Shown piece by piece: positions 10,619-21,900 of a stretch of 64,000 nt of DNA. The stretch's first letter is position 1. The number at the start of each line of letters is the position of its first letter. The stretch comes from Salminus brasiliensis. Lineage: Eukaryota; Chordata; Actinopteri; Characiformes; Bryconidae. A program made the position numbers and the translations under genes. The notes beneath the pieces were generated by a model. That model ran no database searches. It saw nothing but the letters and a program-made list of their open reading frames with translations, and had not been told where the DNA came from. The stretch lies in assembly GCF_030463535.1 (NCBI RefSeq), contig NC_132880.1, positions 43,837,842 through 43,901,841 on the forward strand, written 5' to 3'.

Positions 10619-13600
10619 TTACTCCAACTCCATGAAGAAGGACACGTGAAAGAGTGCATCTGAAACAAGAACACAGAACACCTGCATTACAGTACCAACC
10701 AATGACTCCATTCATATAATGAGAGCAGAGTGGGAAAGCAACACGGTGATTCAGTGTCCATTTGTGACAGAACGATTACCTGATATCCTTTCTTCTCTAC
10801 TAGGAGAGTCTAAAGATGCCCATCTCTTTGGCGCGGCCTCCAGAAGTGTGAGGTCATCAGGCTTTAGCATCCACAACAGGTTCTTCCTTTGGATGTATCT
10901 GAGGACGTAGCTGAGGACAATCACACAAGATACTACTGCACTCAGGGAGATACACCAATCAGCCACAACAGTGAATAACAGTGCTAATCTGGTTATAGTG
11001 GCATCTGCTAAATAAGGCAGCCAGTCAACAGTCAGTTCTTGAAGGTGATGTGCTGGAAACAATGGGACAAATGGGCAAGCATAAGAATCTGAGCCACGTT
11101 GACAAGAGCCCAAGTGTGATTGGTAGATGACTGGGTCAGAACATCTCCAAAACATCAGACAGGTCTGGGGTGTTCCCAGTATGTGGTGGTTAGTACCAAC
11201 CAGAAGAGCTCCAAGAAAGGTCAACCGGTGAACCAGCGACAGGATCATGGGCACCTAAGGCTTAATGATGTGCATGTGGAATGAAGGCTGGCTCATCTGG
11301 TCTGATCCCACAGAAAAGCTACTGTAGCACAAACTGCTAAGAAGGTTAATGCTGGCTAAATCTTGTGAACTCCACCATGTCTCATCATGTCAGAGCTGTT
11401 TTGGCAGCTCGAAAGGGAACCTAGGCAATATTAGGTGGTGGTTTTAAAGTAATGGCTGATCGGTGCCATAGCTCTTACAGAGCCAAGATGATCTGCCTAT
11501 GGTAGGGAATTGGTCAGGCTTCTCAGATTGTTGGCCACAAGTAAATTCAACCCTTGCAGATCTTTCCTTGGTCACAAAGCTACAACCAAAAGCAGTTAAA
11601 TACTCTTGTGCATCGACCTGAGAAAATGCAAAGACCAGCAGCTTTGCAAAGCACCCTTGAGGAAGACTGTATACAAAAGAGCCTTGAAAAGAATAGGCTA
11701 AAGCAGGGGTGGGCAACGGGGGCTGGAGTCCAGCACAGTTTGCTGATTGTCTCCACTCCAACAGACCTACTAAACCTCACAATGAACAGGTGAGGTGAAT
11801 CAGGTGTGTTTGAGTGGGGAAAGCACAACACTGTGCAGGAATCTGGCCCTCCAGGACTGGAATTGCCCACCCCTGGGCAGGAACTGCTACACCCCATGTA
11901 GCGCATCTAGGATACTGGACACGGTAGTAGCATTCTGCATCCTGGAGCCATTCCAACATATCAGCAATGGATGGAGAGGTGGCAGATCTGGAAACACAGG
12001 AGCGCAGATCCAGGGCGGCTGTGTTCTGGTCGTACAGCTGGAAAACAGCAAACACCTGCTTGCTAATGGAATCCCTCACTCCTTGAAGTGAATCCCTGCA
12101 AAAGCAATGAAACAAAAAAGAATTCAGAGCATAAGTTCAGATTCTAGATTCCATATCAGGGAAACTTCCTCACTTCTTTGCAACAAGAGTCCTTATCTTG
12201 TCTGTAAACATGGCTAAAGTTACAAAAGGTACAGTTCAATCCACATATATCCATATATGTAAAATAAGATGGGAAAAGTCCTGTTTTGAGTTTACTGGTT
12301 TGTGACTGTGATATTTCAGAAGTCCACACATCCCCTTCTTTTCAATGCATTCAGCTACTTTAACCTGCTCCCATTGTCGACACAGATGTGCAAATGCACA
12401 GAGACTGAGGTGTTGAGCAGTGGAACTGTGTTTTCTGGAATGACGGATGGTGCTCCATCCAATTCTTTAAGGATGAGTTGCGGAGCTGGATGGTAGGATG
12501 GTAAAGATACAACATCCTAACCTCACTAATGTGCTTATTGCTGAATGCAATCCAATTTCCACAGCTCCAAAATCTAGTAAAAAAAAGGAAAGCCTTCCAT
12601 GGATAGTAGAGACAGATACTCCAACAAAAGAAGGATAAACTCTTTTATATACCCCTGAAAGTACAAGTGTCCCAATACTTTTGTCCATATCGTGTACATC
12701 CCTCGGTGCCTGAGCAGTGAAGGAGTGACCATGTGCTTCAGCTTTTAGCATAAATAGCTGCGTTGCCACAAGCTTAACAAAATATTACACATGCAAAATG
12801 TCATAAGAGCAAGAAGCTGTACATAAGGACACAACAAGAAGAGCAGATTCTTAAAGGCGGGTGGGATTGGAATACAGGCAACAGCATGAAGGTGGTCGAA
12901 TTTACAACAGTATTGTCTGCACAAATCTCAGTACTTTGCAGTCTGCACCAAACTGTGAACACTTATAGTAGTGAGTTGGGAAATAGCCAGGAGCCAATAG
13001 ACAGGAAGCCAGTTAACTCAGTGTAGTTACTGGTTGGCTAGCTTGCATTAATGGGATTTTGCAGGCGTTTAGTGACCCTGTGGGTCTCAGTCGGTTACCC
13101 CCTTACGTCACAGATTTGCCCCCATACATTCAAACAAAATCAGGTGCCCAAATATCCAGTCTATAAACTGCAGTCTGGCCTGTACTCACACGGAAGTTAT
13201 AGGGAGCGCTTCAGCTGGGCTGCTTTTTGAACGAGGGTCGGACAATTAGAACAGAGATCATTTACATTTTGTTGCTGTCCAATGAAAAACATGTATCTCC
13301 AGAATGGTGACTTTAAAGGAGAAGGCAAAGATATTCTTAAGTTTGAATGGAAGTCAACGTAAAATAAAGGTTAATTCAGAATAACTTGGAGCATTTCTAT
13401 TGGCCCATTCATCCAGAATTATTTACACAGTGTACAGAAGCAGCTACAGGGTTCAAACCATGGAGAAAAATGGAGAGACATAGTTTTTCATTTTACAGCA
13501 GTTTTATACTGTTATAACTCTTAAAGGCACAATCATCAAAACAGCCTGTTTAATTAAAAAAGAGGGAGAGGTCAGAAAACGGTCACAGCATGAATTATGA

Positions 13601-14521
13601 CTGAAAAGCACAAAATAATACATTACAGATGTGGGCCCAGTAATTACAGCATGCATCAGATTTATTACAGATATTAGCCAAGCACCAGATGTGCAGGGAA
13701 TTACTCAAATATATATGAAAAATATCTTGTACATATAAACATGAGAGACACATGCACAAACAAACAAGTAAAGGGATATACAATAATAATACAAGGGATA
13801 ATACAGATACTATATAGAAGATACTATTTTCACTATTTCATCTCTGTATATATATTTGTATATTTGTATTCTGTATTTTTTTTTGCTTATATTTCTATAT
13901 TTTTATATTTTATTCTTTAACTTAAATGTAACTTATTCTATTTTTATTTTCTTCATTTTTATTTTATTTTTCTTTTGCACTTTTGCACTTTACTTCATTA
14001 AGTTAAGGTTTAGTTAAGTTTAAATGTAGATTTTTATTGTATAGCTTGATGTGGGCAGACTGTCATAAAAGCATTTCACTGCAAGTTATACTGTGTATGA
14101 CTATGTATGTGACAAAAAATTTGATTTGATTTGATTTGAAGATAGAGTATGTACAGTATGTACAGATAAGGGAATTTGAGATCATTGAGCAGTATATATA
14201 TATAAATGTAAACATAAGATAAATATCTTAATTACACGAGACATAAACTTACATTTTTTCACTTAATTTGCTCAAGACAGTGTCTACTGCCTGTGCGAGC
14301 TTGTGTTGAAGACGTTGTTGTAGATCTGGAAACTGAGAGAGGGGAGTGTTGACCAGCTCTACACTCTTCAGCGCCCTCAGCTGCTCGGCCAGGTTCCCCA
14401 GCGAGCTCATCAGAGGTGAACACTCCTCCAGAGCAGATCTCCAGACGTCCCGGTTGGTCTTTAAACTCTGGAAGCATTTCCTCAGCTCTTGATGCAACAT
14501 CAGCAGCGCTGGATGAGACAT
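10619..14521 (-). CDS. airim: AIRIM (C1orf109), AFG2-interacting ribosome maturation factor
   Basis: AIRIM works with the AAA ATPases SPATA5 and SPATA5L1 and with CINP to recycle factors from pre-60S ribosomes; this is known for the human protein. Four coding exons on the minus strand: 14253-14521 (ATG at 14521), 11916-12095, 10780-10898 and 10619-10659 (TAA), giving 202 residues against 203 in human. Recognisable stretches are SPLMSSLGNLAEQLRALK in exon 1, SPSIADMLEWLQDAE in exon 2, YIQRKNLLW and EAAPKRWASL in exon 3, and the conserved HVSFFME end in exon 4. Phases agree across all joins. Intron 1 holds MITE and LINE debris. Intron 2 has a U12-like donor and contains a complete MITE and a palindromic repeat. 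The gene is divergent from cdca8, as in human 1p34.3. The exon 2 end was chosen to keep the alignment with the human protein free of gaps. Confidence 0.93.
10952..11466. mobile_element. MITE, family C, inside airim intron 2
   Basis: The ends ACACCAATCAGCCAC and GGCTGATCGGTG are inverted relatives of the 9427-9852 copy, and interior words such as the stretch around CATCTCCAAAACATC are shared. About 515 bp, non-coding, diverged from its neighbour, so the two insertions are not recent. Confidence 0.75.
11703..11880. repeat. Palindromic-ended repeat beside airim exon 2
   Basis: The stretch begins AGGGGTGGGCAAC and ends with the inverse, TTGCCCACCCCTGG, with about 150 bp between. This is a dispersed element typical of fish genomes, probably a small DNA transposon. 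It stops about 35 bases from the exon 2 splice donor. Confidence 0.65.
12315..12698. mobile_element. MITE, family A (GTCCCAATACTTTTGTCCAT end), airim intron 1
   Basis: The left end is a decayed form of the GTCCAAATGTTTGTGGACAC terminus and the right end is CCCAATACTTTTGTCCAT. The interior contains shared words such as GATGGTGCTCCATC and CCTCACTAATG. No coding capacity. At least six other copies or fragments lie in this window. Confidence 0.85.
13271..13503. mobile_element. MITE, family B (GCTGTCCAATGAAAAACATG ends)
   Basis: Starts GCTGTCCAATGAAAAACATG and ends with the inverted form. About 230 bp. The shared interior phrase TTTCTATTGGCCCATTCATC links it to the copies at 38781-39016 and 55826-56047. 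Confidence 0.85.
13850..14145 (+). mobile_element. LINE 3' tail with TTGAT microsatellite end
   Basis: An AT-rich 3' end finishing in ATGTGACAAAAAATTTGATT followed by repeated TTGAT units. Such short tandem tails mark 3' ends of fish L2/Rex1-type LINEs and the SINEs that borrow them. The element is strongly 5'-truncated; no reverse transcriptase is left here. Confidence 0.6.
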
Positions 14522-15163
14522 AATAGCTTAGCTGGGTAGAACAACACACGACAACACTGCCTGTCTAGCTCAAAAGCTGCCAGTCTGATCGGCATGTCAG
14601 CCTTAAGTCTGAAACATCAAAGCGCAAATATGATGTATAAGCGCGATATCACCGCCCAGATATTTGACCAACTCAAATATACTCCACTATATGATTTATT
14701 TAGTCTGATTAAGACGCTACGACAACTAATACACATGCTAACCGAGCAGCCATGTGCTACACCACGCAGATCCTCCAATAAGCTCTGCAGCGATTGGTCC
14801 TTTTCTTTGTTGATCAAAAAGCAGCCACCGATTGGTCCGCAGCGCCAGGGGGCGTGACGCGCACAGAGAGCTGTTCGCTCATTGGCTGAGCTGCTGTTCC
14901 GCGGCCGAATTTGAAAAGCGTCGTTTCCAACTGCTGCCGCTGCCAGTCGGTTCACAGGGCGTCGAAAGGCGACGAGAGGAGAAGAAAACCTCGCAAAAGA
15001 CAGAGAAATCAGAACAGGTAGGGGAAGACTATTGTGTTATAAGTGTGGTTAACCCTTTAACATAATTTCTGTGTGGTTAAATGTACGTGAGACGGCAGAT
15101 TTACCCACTTGTGTAGCTATTTACTCCAGATAGCTAGCGCTAGCCCTCTCCTGCAGAAGCGCA
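14522..15163. promoter_or_regulatory. Bidirectional airim/cdca8 promoter
   Basis: Only 642 bases separate the two start codons, which face away from each other. ATTGG (inverted CCAAT) boxes stand at 14793-14797, 14831-14835 and 14881-14885, spaced 38 and 50 bases, with a further CCAAT at 14775-14779. A CDE/CHR-like element lies at 14901-14915. This layout is typical of G2/M genes controlled by NF-Y and by DREAM/MuvB. The stretch is richer in CpG than its flanks. Confidence 0.75.
14901..14915 (+). promoter_or_regulatory. CDE/CHR element
   Basis: GCGGCCGAATTTGAA has a CDE-like GCGGC followed, after four bases, by the CHR hexamer TTTGAA. This is the tandem arrangement bound by DREAM and MuvB complexes in cell-cycle genes. 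It stands about 16 bases after the last CCAAT-type box and 249 bases before the cdca8 ATG, in good position for the cdca8 transcript. Confidence 0.65.
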
Positions 15164-18100
15164 ATGGCTCCGCGAAAACGAACCACTAATGCTAAACCCA
15201 AGAAGAACGTCAAGATGCCGAAGTTGGAGGCCTTTCTTCTTGATTTCGACGATGAAGGTAAGGTTATTACCACTAAAACTGCACTGAGGGTTTGTTAGCT
15301 ATTAGCTTTAAGGCGGCTAACGGTAGCTAGCATTAAAAGGCTAGGTGAAGTTAGCTAGCTAGCTAGCTATAGCTAAATTGTCCACTAGGATGACTGCTGT
15401 GAACCCACTGATTTGAGCAAAGAACTGAGAAATCAGTCAAACCAAATGTCTCAAATGTGAGCTTTTATCATTTGTATAATAATGTAAACTCTAGTATTTA
15501 GGTTGCATGGACTGTGTGTACCTTATCAGTAACATATAAAGTCCTATATGATATAAAAAGGTGGTGTGTAGTGCATAGTTATAGCAGAGTCTGTAATCAC
15601 AGGATGTCTAATGTAATTAAAACAAATTATTATAAAAAATATATATATATTCATTTTGCTCCAGTTTTGGATTCACACCGTGTATTCTTGATATCGTGAC
15701 ATGTTGGATCATGTCTTCTGGGGACACTCCCTGTATGTTTTTATTTTCACCAGCTAGATCACTATATTATTTATCACTATAGCTGTATTGCAAGGGCAAA
15801 TGTGCAGTACCATGCAGCTCTGGTGTGTATTTGTGTAAACCGAAGACACCCAGGCATCTTAAGTATAACTAGCTACAAAGCAGAGGAGGTTAAGAGTCTT
15901 GCTTAGGGGCCCAACAGTGAGAGTCTAGCAAACCCAGGTGTCAAATTTCTAACCACGGAGTCCGCACTGCCCCTGCACCAATAGTAATACTCCAAAAAGT
16001 GGAGGGATGGCTGACCTGGTGAGGGATTCCATACTGCAGGGGCACAGCAGCGATTGGCTGTCTAGAGTACTCTTCTTTCTCTGAAATGTTTTAGAAACTG
16101 GATGATTACTGGCATATTTACCAGTGTCCTCCGCTCAATCAAGTTCCTTACAGTGTCCAAATTATCCCTAAGACCTGAGCCAGCCTTTCTGTTTAGTCTC
16201 TTCGTGTCCCTCACTGTAACACTGATGCCCATGCACACAACAGCATACAAATTCCACTTGGCACCACAAACACACAGAGAAGCTGACCGCTTGATTTGGC
16301 TCTTCTTGTACCTTCTGTTCACGTTTACCTCCCATAACCACATTGTCTGACAGATACACACACCCAGGTACTTGTAGGCGTCTACCCAGCTTTGATAACA
16401 TTTCAGCATCAAATATTCCTGATTTTGCACACCACAGTTCGCACCATAGTGGAGAGGATGAGGGACAAGACCAACAACCTGTTAAAGGATGCGGACAATC
16501 TGTACAACATGGCTCTGATCAAGCTTCCTATGACGGTGCGACGGATGAACTGGATTCAGTATTGTGGTATGTACAATTTATTTATTGTTTTGTTGTTTTT
16601 GTTTTTATGTTAACACCATATTTGGGTATTTATTGGTTAGTGTGTGTGTGTTTCTGACATAGGATACTATTGTAAGGCATTTAATTGCTTTAATTGATCT
16701 CTTTATTAGATTCTGAAAAGCCAGAAGCCAAGAAAGACCCCGTGGATGAATCCAAGGCAAATCCTCTTTCTCCTGTGAATGATGGTTTTATTTTTTTGTT
16801 TTTATGTGTATGTGTAAGATGCATATTTACTGTTTCCCTCTTGTCTCTGCTTGCAGCAAAAGGAAGTGGCTGCACAAGTGGAGATGACCATAGCTCATGA
16901 CCATGCAGTTCCTCCCAAGTCGGCCAAAAAAGGTACCCACGTCTCCTTCACCTGATGTTTATTGTTCTTGTTGGTGATGGTGTTAATCATGTTTGACTGG
17001 CTGTGTAAATTGACAGCTGCGAAGACCAGTACAAGCTCAGAAAATGAAGAGAACTTGGTGCCCAAGTCTACAACAAAAAGGGTCAGTTCAAACTTTTATA
17101 GAGTTTATGTGGATTCTTTCTGATCCTAAATAAGGGTGCAAGTAGATTCATGTTCATTTAATAAAAGGGGTGTCCGCAAACATTTGGACAAATAGTGTAG
17201 TTTGAGACTTCATTTTTAGGTTAAGGAATTTGTGGATGCAACCAAATTATTTCTGTTTGCAACAGGGAAGGCCAAAGAAGGCACCATCAACCTCCAAGAA
17301 GGCCAAAGCTCTTTCTGTCAGCAAACAGAACGGCACTATTAGAAAGTGAGTTATTTTTATTTTTTGTATTTTGCTGCTTTTAAGTGACCATTACCTATTG
17401 TATGTGATTTTTATGATCATTAAAATATTTTATAAGATCTACCAGAAAGCCCTTGGTCACACCAGCAAGAAGTTTCCTGGATTCCTCCATCATCGGTCCA
17501 ACTCCACTCATTACACCTCGTTTTGATTCCAGGTGATTAGTCTTCTGCCTTTAGTATTTCTTGGTATTTTAGTACAGTGAGGTAATCATGTATGTGTATG
17601 AGCTACTGTTAGACATGGTCTATGATCCAAAGTGTCCACTACAGTGACATTTTATTTATTACATATTTAGACAATGTAAGATCATTTCATGGCACAGATG
17701 TAAAGCAGAGGAGAGGGAAAGGGGAATGAATGGGCTTTGATTCTAACTAAATCTAGTCTCAAATCTGTGCTACAACACAAAGCAATGTGAACAGTAACAT
17801 TGTGTTAATAAAAGAACGAGAAATGACTAGTAGGGATGGGCGCCAGAGCAGGATGTGAACATTGAATGAGATGTATTGTCTTCTCTAAGGTTGCCTAAGA
17901 CTCCTGCTGTGCGAGTTCCTCGTCACAGAGAGAAGGTGTACAGCATCTCTGTTAACGGCTCTCCCATCGCTGGATGCAGTGAGGACATTGTCATCAATGT
18001 CCCTCTTGGCAGTGGAGAGGTTAGTTGCTTTATCAGCCTTGATGCCTAAAATACAGCTGTGTCTCTCCTCAGTTCAGAAATAGCAGCTGCTTTTCTGTTT

Positions 18101-18324
18101 TCAGTGTATTCAGCTGCTGGCCAGTGAGATGGACTCTATTGATCTGAGCCAGTTGGATGATAAGGCGGTGCGCAGTATCAGGCAGCTACAGGTATTGCTC
18201 TTGTTGTGAAGTTGCATCTTTTCCCCCTAAATACTATGATTCATGACTTACTGTTGTCCCTCTTTTTTCTTTTTTTTTTTTTGCACAGACCCGACTCACA
18301 AGCCTCTGTGGAGGGTCAAAGTGA
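15164..18324 (+). CDS. cdca8: Borealin (CDCA8), chromosomal passenger complex
   Basis: Borealin joins survivin, INCENP and Aurora B in the chromosomal passenger complex, which corrects kinetochore attachments at centromeres and acts at the midzone in cytokinesis. Ten coding exons: 15164-15257, 16438-16566, 16710-16774, 16857-16932, 17017-17081, 17266-17345, 17437-17532, 17890-18019, 18105-18191 and 18289-18324, giving 285 residues (human 280). The start MAPRKRTTNAK and the stretch LEAFLLDFDDE are typical. Exon 2 (MRDKTNNLLKDADNLYNMAL and following) is the N-terminal helical region that binds survivin and INCENP. A basic, Lys-rich linker follows, with STSKKAKALSVS. The C-terminal domain contains EKVYSISVNGSPIAG and ends in SIRQLQTRLTSLCGG. 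The exon 3 donor is the GTGAAT at 16775; a GC donor at about 16756 is an alternative. The exon 7 acceptor was chosen to keep TPLITPRFDSRLPKTP in frame. Intron 1 carries a LINE relic. Confidence 0.96.
15880..16020. repeat. SINE fragment in cdca8 intron 1
   Basis: Contains CTTGCTTAGGGGCCCAACAG and a decayed tail resembling the body of the tRNA-derived SINEs at 49057, 50870 and 51581. Confidence 0.45.
16062..16430 (-). pseudogene. LINE reverse-transcriptase C-terminal relic (L2/Rex1-like)
   Basis: The minus strand encodes KYLGV-like and VTVRDTKRLNRKAGS words followed by an ERRTL motif. This order matches the region after the catalytic core of fish LINE ORF2 proteins (YKYLGV, then a VCWGSS-type stretch, then RKAGS, then ERR). 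It is a 5'-truncated, diverged copy antisense to cdca8 in intron 1, with no catalytic YxDD motif in the piece left. Confidence 0.65.
17165..17200. mobile_element. Solo terminus of MITE family A
   Basis: AAAGGGGTGTCCGCAAACATTTGGACAAATAGTGTA equals one end of the family A elements (in two pieces: GGGGTGTCCGCAAACATTTG and GACAAATAGTGTA). The rest of the element is absent. Confidence 0.6.
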
Positions 18325-18991
18325 CCGGACTGCATCTGATCACATTTGCTTCGCTTTTTAAATCAGAGATTGCCCTGAATTTTCACACTTTTAGTTCCGT
18401 TTATATAGTAGTTTTATTCTTGTGCATTTCTTTTAAGTTCTGTCTACTCTTCCTGTCAGGAATGTTCATGGGCATTTTACATCTGTACATACTTTCATTT
18501 GGAGTGTAGTTTTCACTTGTGATGTTTTGTAATATGTCTGTAAATATAATCCAAATGCAGCAGCTGTTTCAGATTTTTTTTATACTGTTAATCTTAAATA
18601 CTGGATCCGTCCTCAACTTCATTCAACATTTAGAGCAAATAGAAAAGTATCAGACTAAATCATCTGCAGCAACATTTCAGGTTGTGTAATTTGCACTTTT
18701 TAATAGATTTGCACAGCTATGCTTTTTGTCCACTGGTTCAATTAGTTCACTAGAGGGCAGCGATGTTACAGATGCATGGACTAATAAGTTAGTCACACAA
18801 TGCTCAGTTAAAATGGCAAACTGCACATTTTTCTAGTTCAGCTTAGCAAATACAGCCCCTAATGCATTTACATTGTGCTGTAGGAAAAACAATAATACTG
18901 TAAGTAAAAGAATATGAAGAGATGGAATCACGCAGTTTTGTCCCCCAGAATCAGGATGTACATGTTTTGGTGTGATTGCCATTGGTAGGGG
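18325..18991. other. Convergent 3' ends of cdca8 and the PH adaptor
   Basis: No coding signal. This 667-base interval must hold both 3' UTRs. An AATATA variant poly(A) signal lies near 18543 on the plus strand and an ATTAAA variant near 18696 on the minus strand; no perfect hexamer is obvious for either gene. A CTCF-like motif is at 18747-18760. Confidence 0.5.
18747..18760 (+). promoter_or_regulatory. CTCF-like motif between convergent genes
   Basis: TCACTAGAGGGCAG matches 13 of 14 positions of the CTCF core and continues with CG. It lies at the join between the 1p34-like and 17q11-like gene blocks. Confidence 0.45.
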
Positions 18992-21900
18992 TTACAGTTG
19001 GCTCTTGGGGCAGCTGCTCTGACCCAGTTCACTGAGTCTTTCCCCCAGACAAGCCATCATGTCGATGAGCAGCGCTCCGCTGGCAGGCCTCTCCTCACCA
19101 TCTGTAGTGCCAAACAAAGCATTCCACGTTTACCACCATAAGTGACACGAGTCATAAACTGTCAATTACTCACACGCTTACACTTTCACTTACCACTTCT
19201 CATAAATATGGACTTTGGGACATCATAGATGCTGTCAGTCATTTCTGAAATATAAAGTGGTGCAGAGGGTCAGTGTTTGGGTCAGCACATTTGCTGGTAT
19301 GCAGATGAAGTACTGAGTAATGTAAAATAAATGCATGTCATGATGCCTAGTCTGACATTTCAAATACAGTACAGTAGACCTGGTATCATACTGAATGTAA
19401 AGTAAATGTCTGTGACAGGAGCAAAACTGCAGTTTCTTACTTTGCACATGTCACCTGTCCCATAGGAGATGTGCAAAATAGACAAATACCTATTTGCAGT
19501 TCAACAAAAGTGCAAAATACAGGTCTGAAGGATGAATCCTGCTGATGCAGCAGACAGACAAGGAGAGCAGAAAAAAAGCCTGAACACCCACCATGATTTC
19601 TGCTGCTGGCTCGCCGGTTGGATGGAGGTGTGTCATAAATGGCCTCCTCATAATGCAAGGCTGCAAACACATACATAGACCCCACAGTTTAGTTGTGTGG
19701 TTCAGAACTAAACACTTGCTGGCACACAATGTGAGTGACTGATCAGTTTGGTACGGCCAATAAGGTCATGAGTTCATTACATTTTTCTGTACCGTTATCT
19801 CCCGATCACCCGTTCTTCTCTCTTATTTAGCTGAGCCAATTTACCCCTGGCTCTGATTACATTAGCTAACAGATGCCTGTGCTGGGCAGCATCACAATGG
19901 GAGTGGAGAGAGCTCCATCTACCCACCCGGAGAGAGCATGGCCAATTTCTAGGCTTTCTCAGAGTTGCTGATGGTGATGCAGCATGACCCTGGGATTCGG
20001 AACTTACAATCCTCTGACCTTAGTGTCAGTGTCTTAGTCTGCTGAGCCACTCATGAGAGATCATGTACTTTTGATGTGAAAAAAAGAAATAAGGGCAGCC
20101 GTAGCCTAGAGGTTAAAGAGGTTAGTGACGTAGGCTTGGGCCCGGCCGGTCATTGGTTTTAATCCCCGGGACCAGCGGGGGTTTAAAGAAACAGTGCTTT
20201 TTCATCCTTCAGTATTTACAGCCGAGGTGCCCTTGAGCTAGGCATCTAAGCCCCAACTGCTCCCTAGGTGCTGAGGTGGTTTCCCACCACTCTGGGTGGG
20301 TGTTCCCACTGCCCTAATTGTGTTCTGCTGTACTGTTGTGCAATGGTGTTAGTGTGCTTTCCTTTCCATTACATTCCAAAGATAAGTTGGTTTCTTGAGA
20401 AAACATTGGTTAAAGGGATCAATCAAGATAATATATAAATATAAAAAAATAATAATTAAAAATAAATTACTATAATTAATAAATTAAAGAAAAATGCTTG
20501 TCTTTTTATTTAGACATGTAATGTTCTTGCTAGGACCAATGACATAACTTATATTACTAACAGGAACTAGCGTATAACGTCAACTTCCCATACAGAATAC
20601 AGATAGACACTAACTAACGTTTGTGAGCTGGTAGGACGTCATAATCACTCTCCAGTTTAACCTTCTCAGGCTTCTGCTCGACTTCATCCTCTGGATGCTG
20701 ACTGCGCTTGAAGCTGGCCGCATCTGCGGCAAAGAAATTTGTTCACAAAAACACGGTTTTAACAGATTCCTCCAAACACTGAGCTGCAACACGATGACCA
20801 AGCAGATGACCAAGAAACTATGAGAGAGCTGTACCATGAGAAGTGGACATGTGCGGGATTGTGTGCTGTGATACAGGCTGAGAGATGGTGATGCTGCTCC
20901 AGCGATACTCAGCCATGGTGGAGTAAGGCCTTCTGAAACTGAACTCTGAGTTTATGCTGGTGCTGCTTCTGCTGCTGCAAGGGCTGGAATCAGCTCTCAG
21001 CTTACGATCTGAAAAACTCTCACGAACCCTGCAAACAAACAAACACACACACACACACACACACACATGCACAGAATATGATTAATTAGATGTGACCAGA
21101 TGATCTATAATGAAGGAATCTGTATAACATTGTCATGTTTGATGCAGAAATATGAGTTGAAATGACTGTAAGAATTGCTTCTGTCAGCAGTAAGAGAGTC
21201 TTTACTGTAGAAACTCCAGATCTCATCAGAACAGATTCAGGTAAACATAAAAACATTCAAATGAACAAGAGCTTCTCATTCTAAAGAAATTAGTGAGATC
21301 TTGTCTGTGAGCTAGTCTGAAGAACAGAGCTCGGTTCCTCCAGGGTTCTCCTGGACGCTCCCCAGTCCAGCCAGCACAGCGTGGAGGATGTGTTCAACTC
21401 CATCAGCAGCAGCAGCAGCAGCAGCAGCAGCTCACCTGATTTACCATCATTAAGCCCTGATTTACCACCAAACCAGGTGTTGATCTGAGGAGAACTCTAA
21501 ATAATACTAGACTCCATGAGGAGAAGTTTGGAGATGTTCTAATGATGAACAGTGATGGAGAACCTCCACCAGGAATGTGCTCCGGCTGTTGGTGTATCTC
21601 TAGTGTTAACAATATAGTACAGCTACTCTACATATAAATTACAGACAATACACAAGATACAGAGAACAATAGGATACACAGTATACACACAGACTATAAG
21701 GAGCCTTTTCATTCTAATTTATATATCTCATAATGAATGGACCAGTAGAAATGCTCCAAAATGATAAACTCTTCTTATTTCTTATTAAAAATTAAGAAGG
21801 TTAAGAAGGTTTTTCTTCTCCTGTAAAGGGAGGTTTTGGCATGACAGCAAAAACTTGTATATTGTATATGTATATTGTCTATGACAATATGAATATAACT

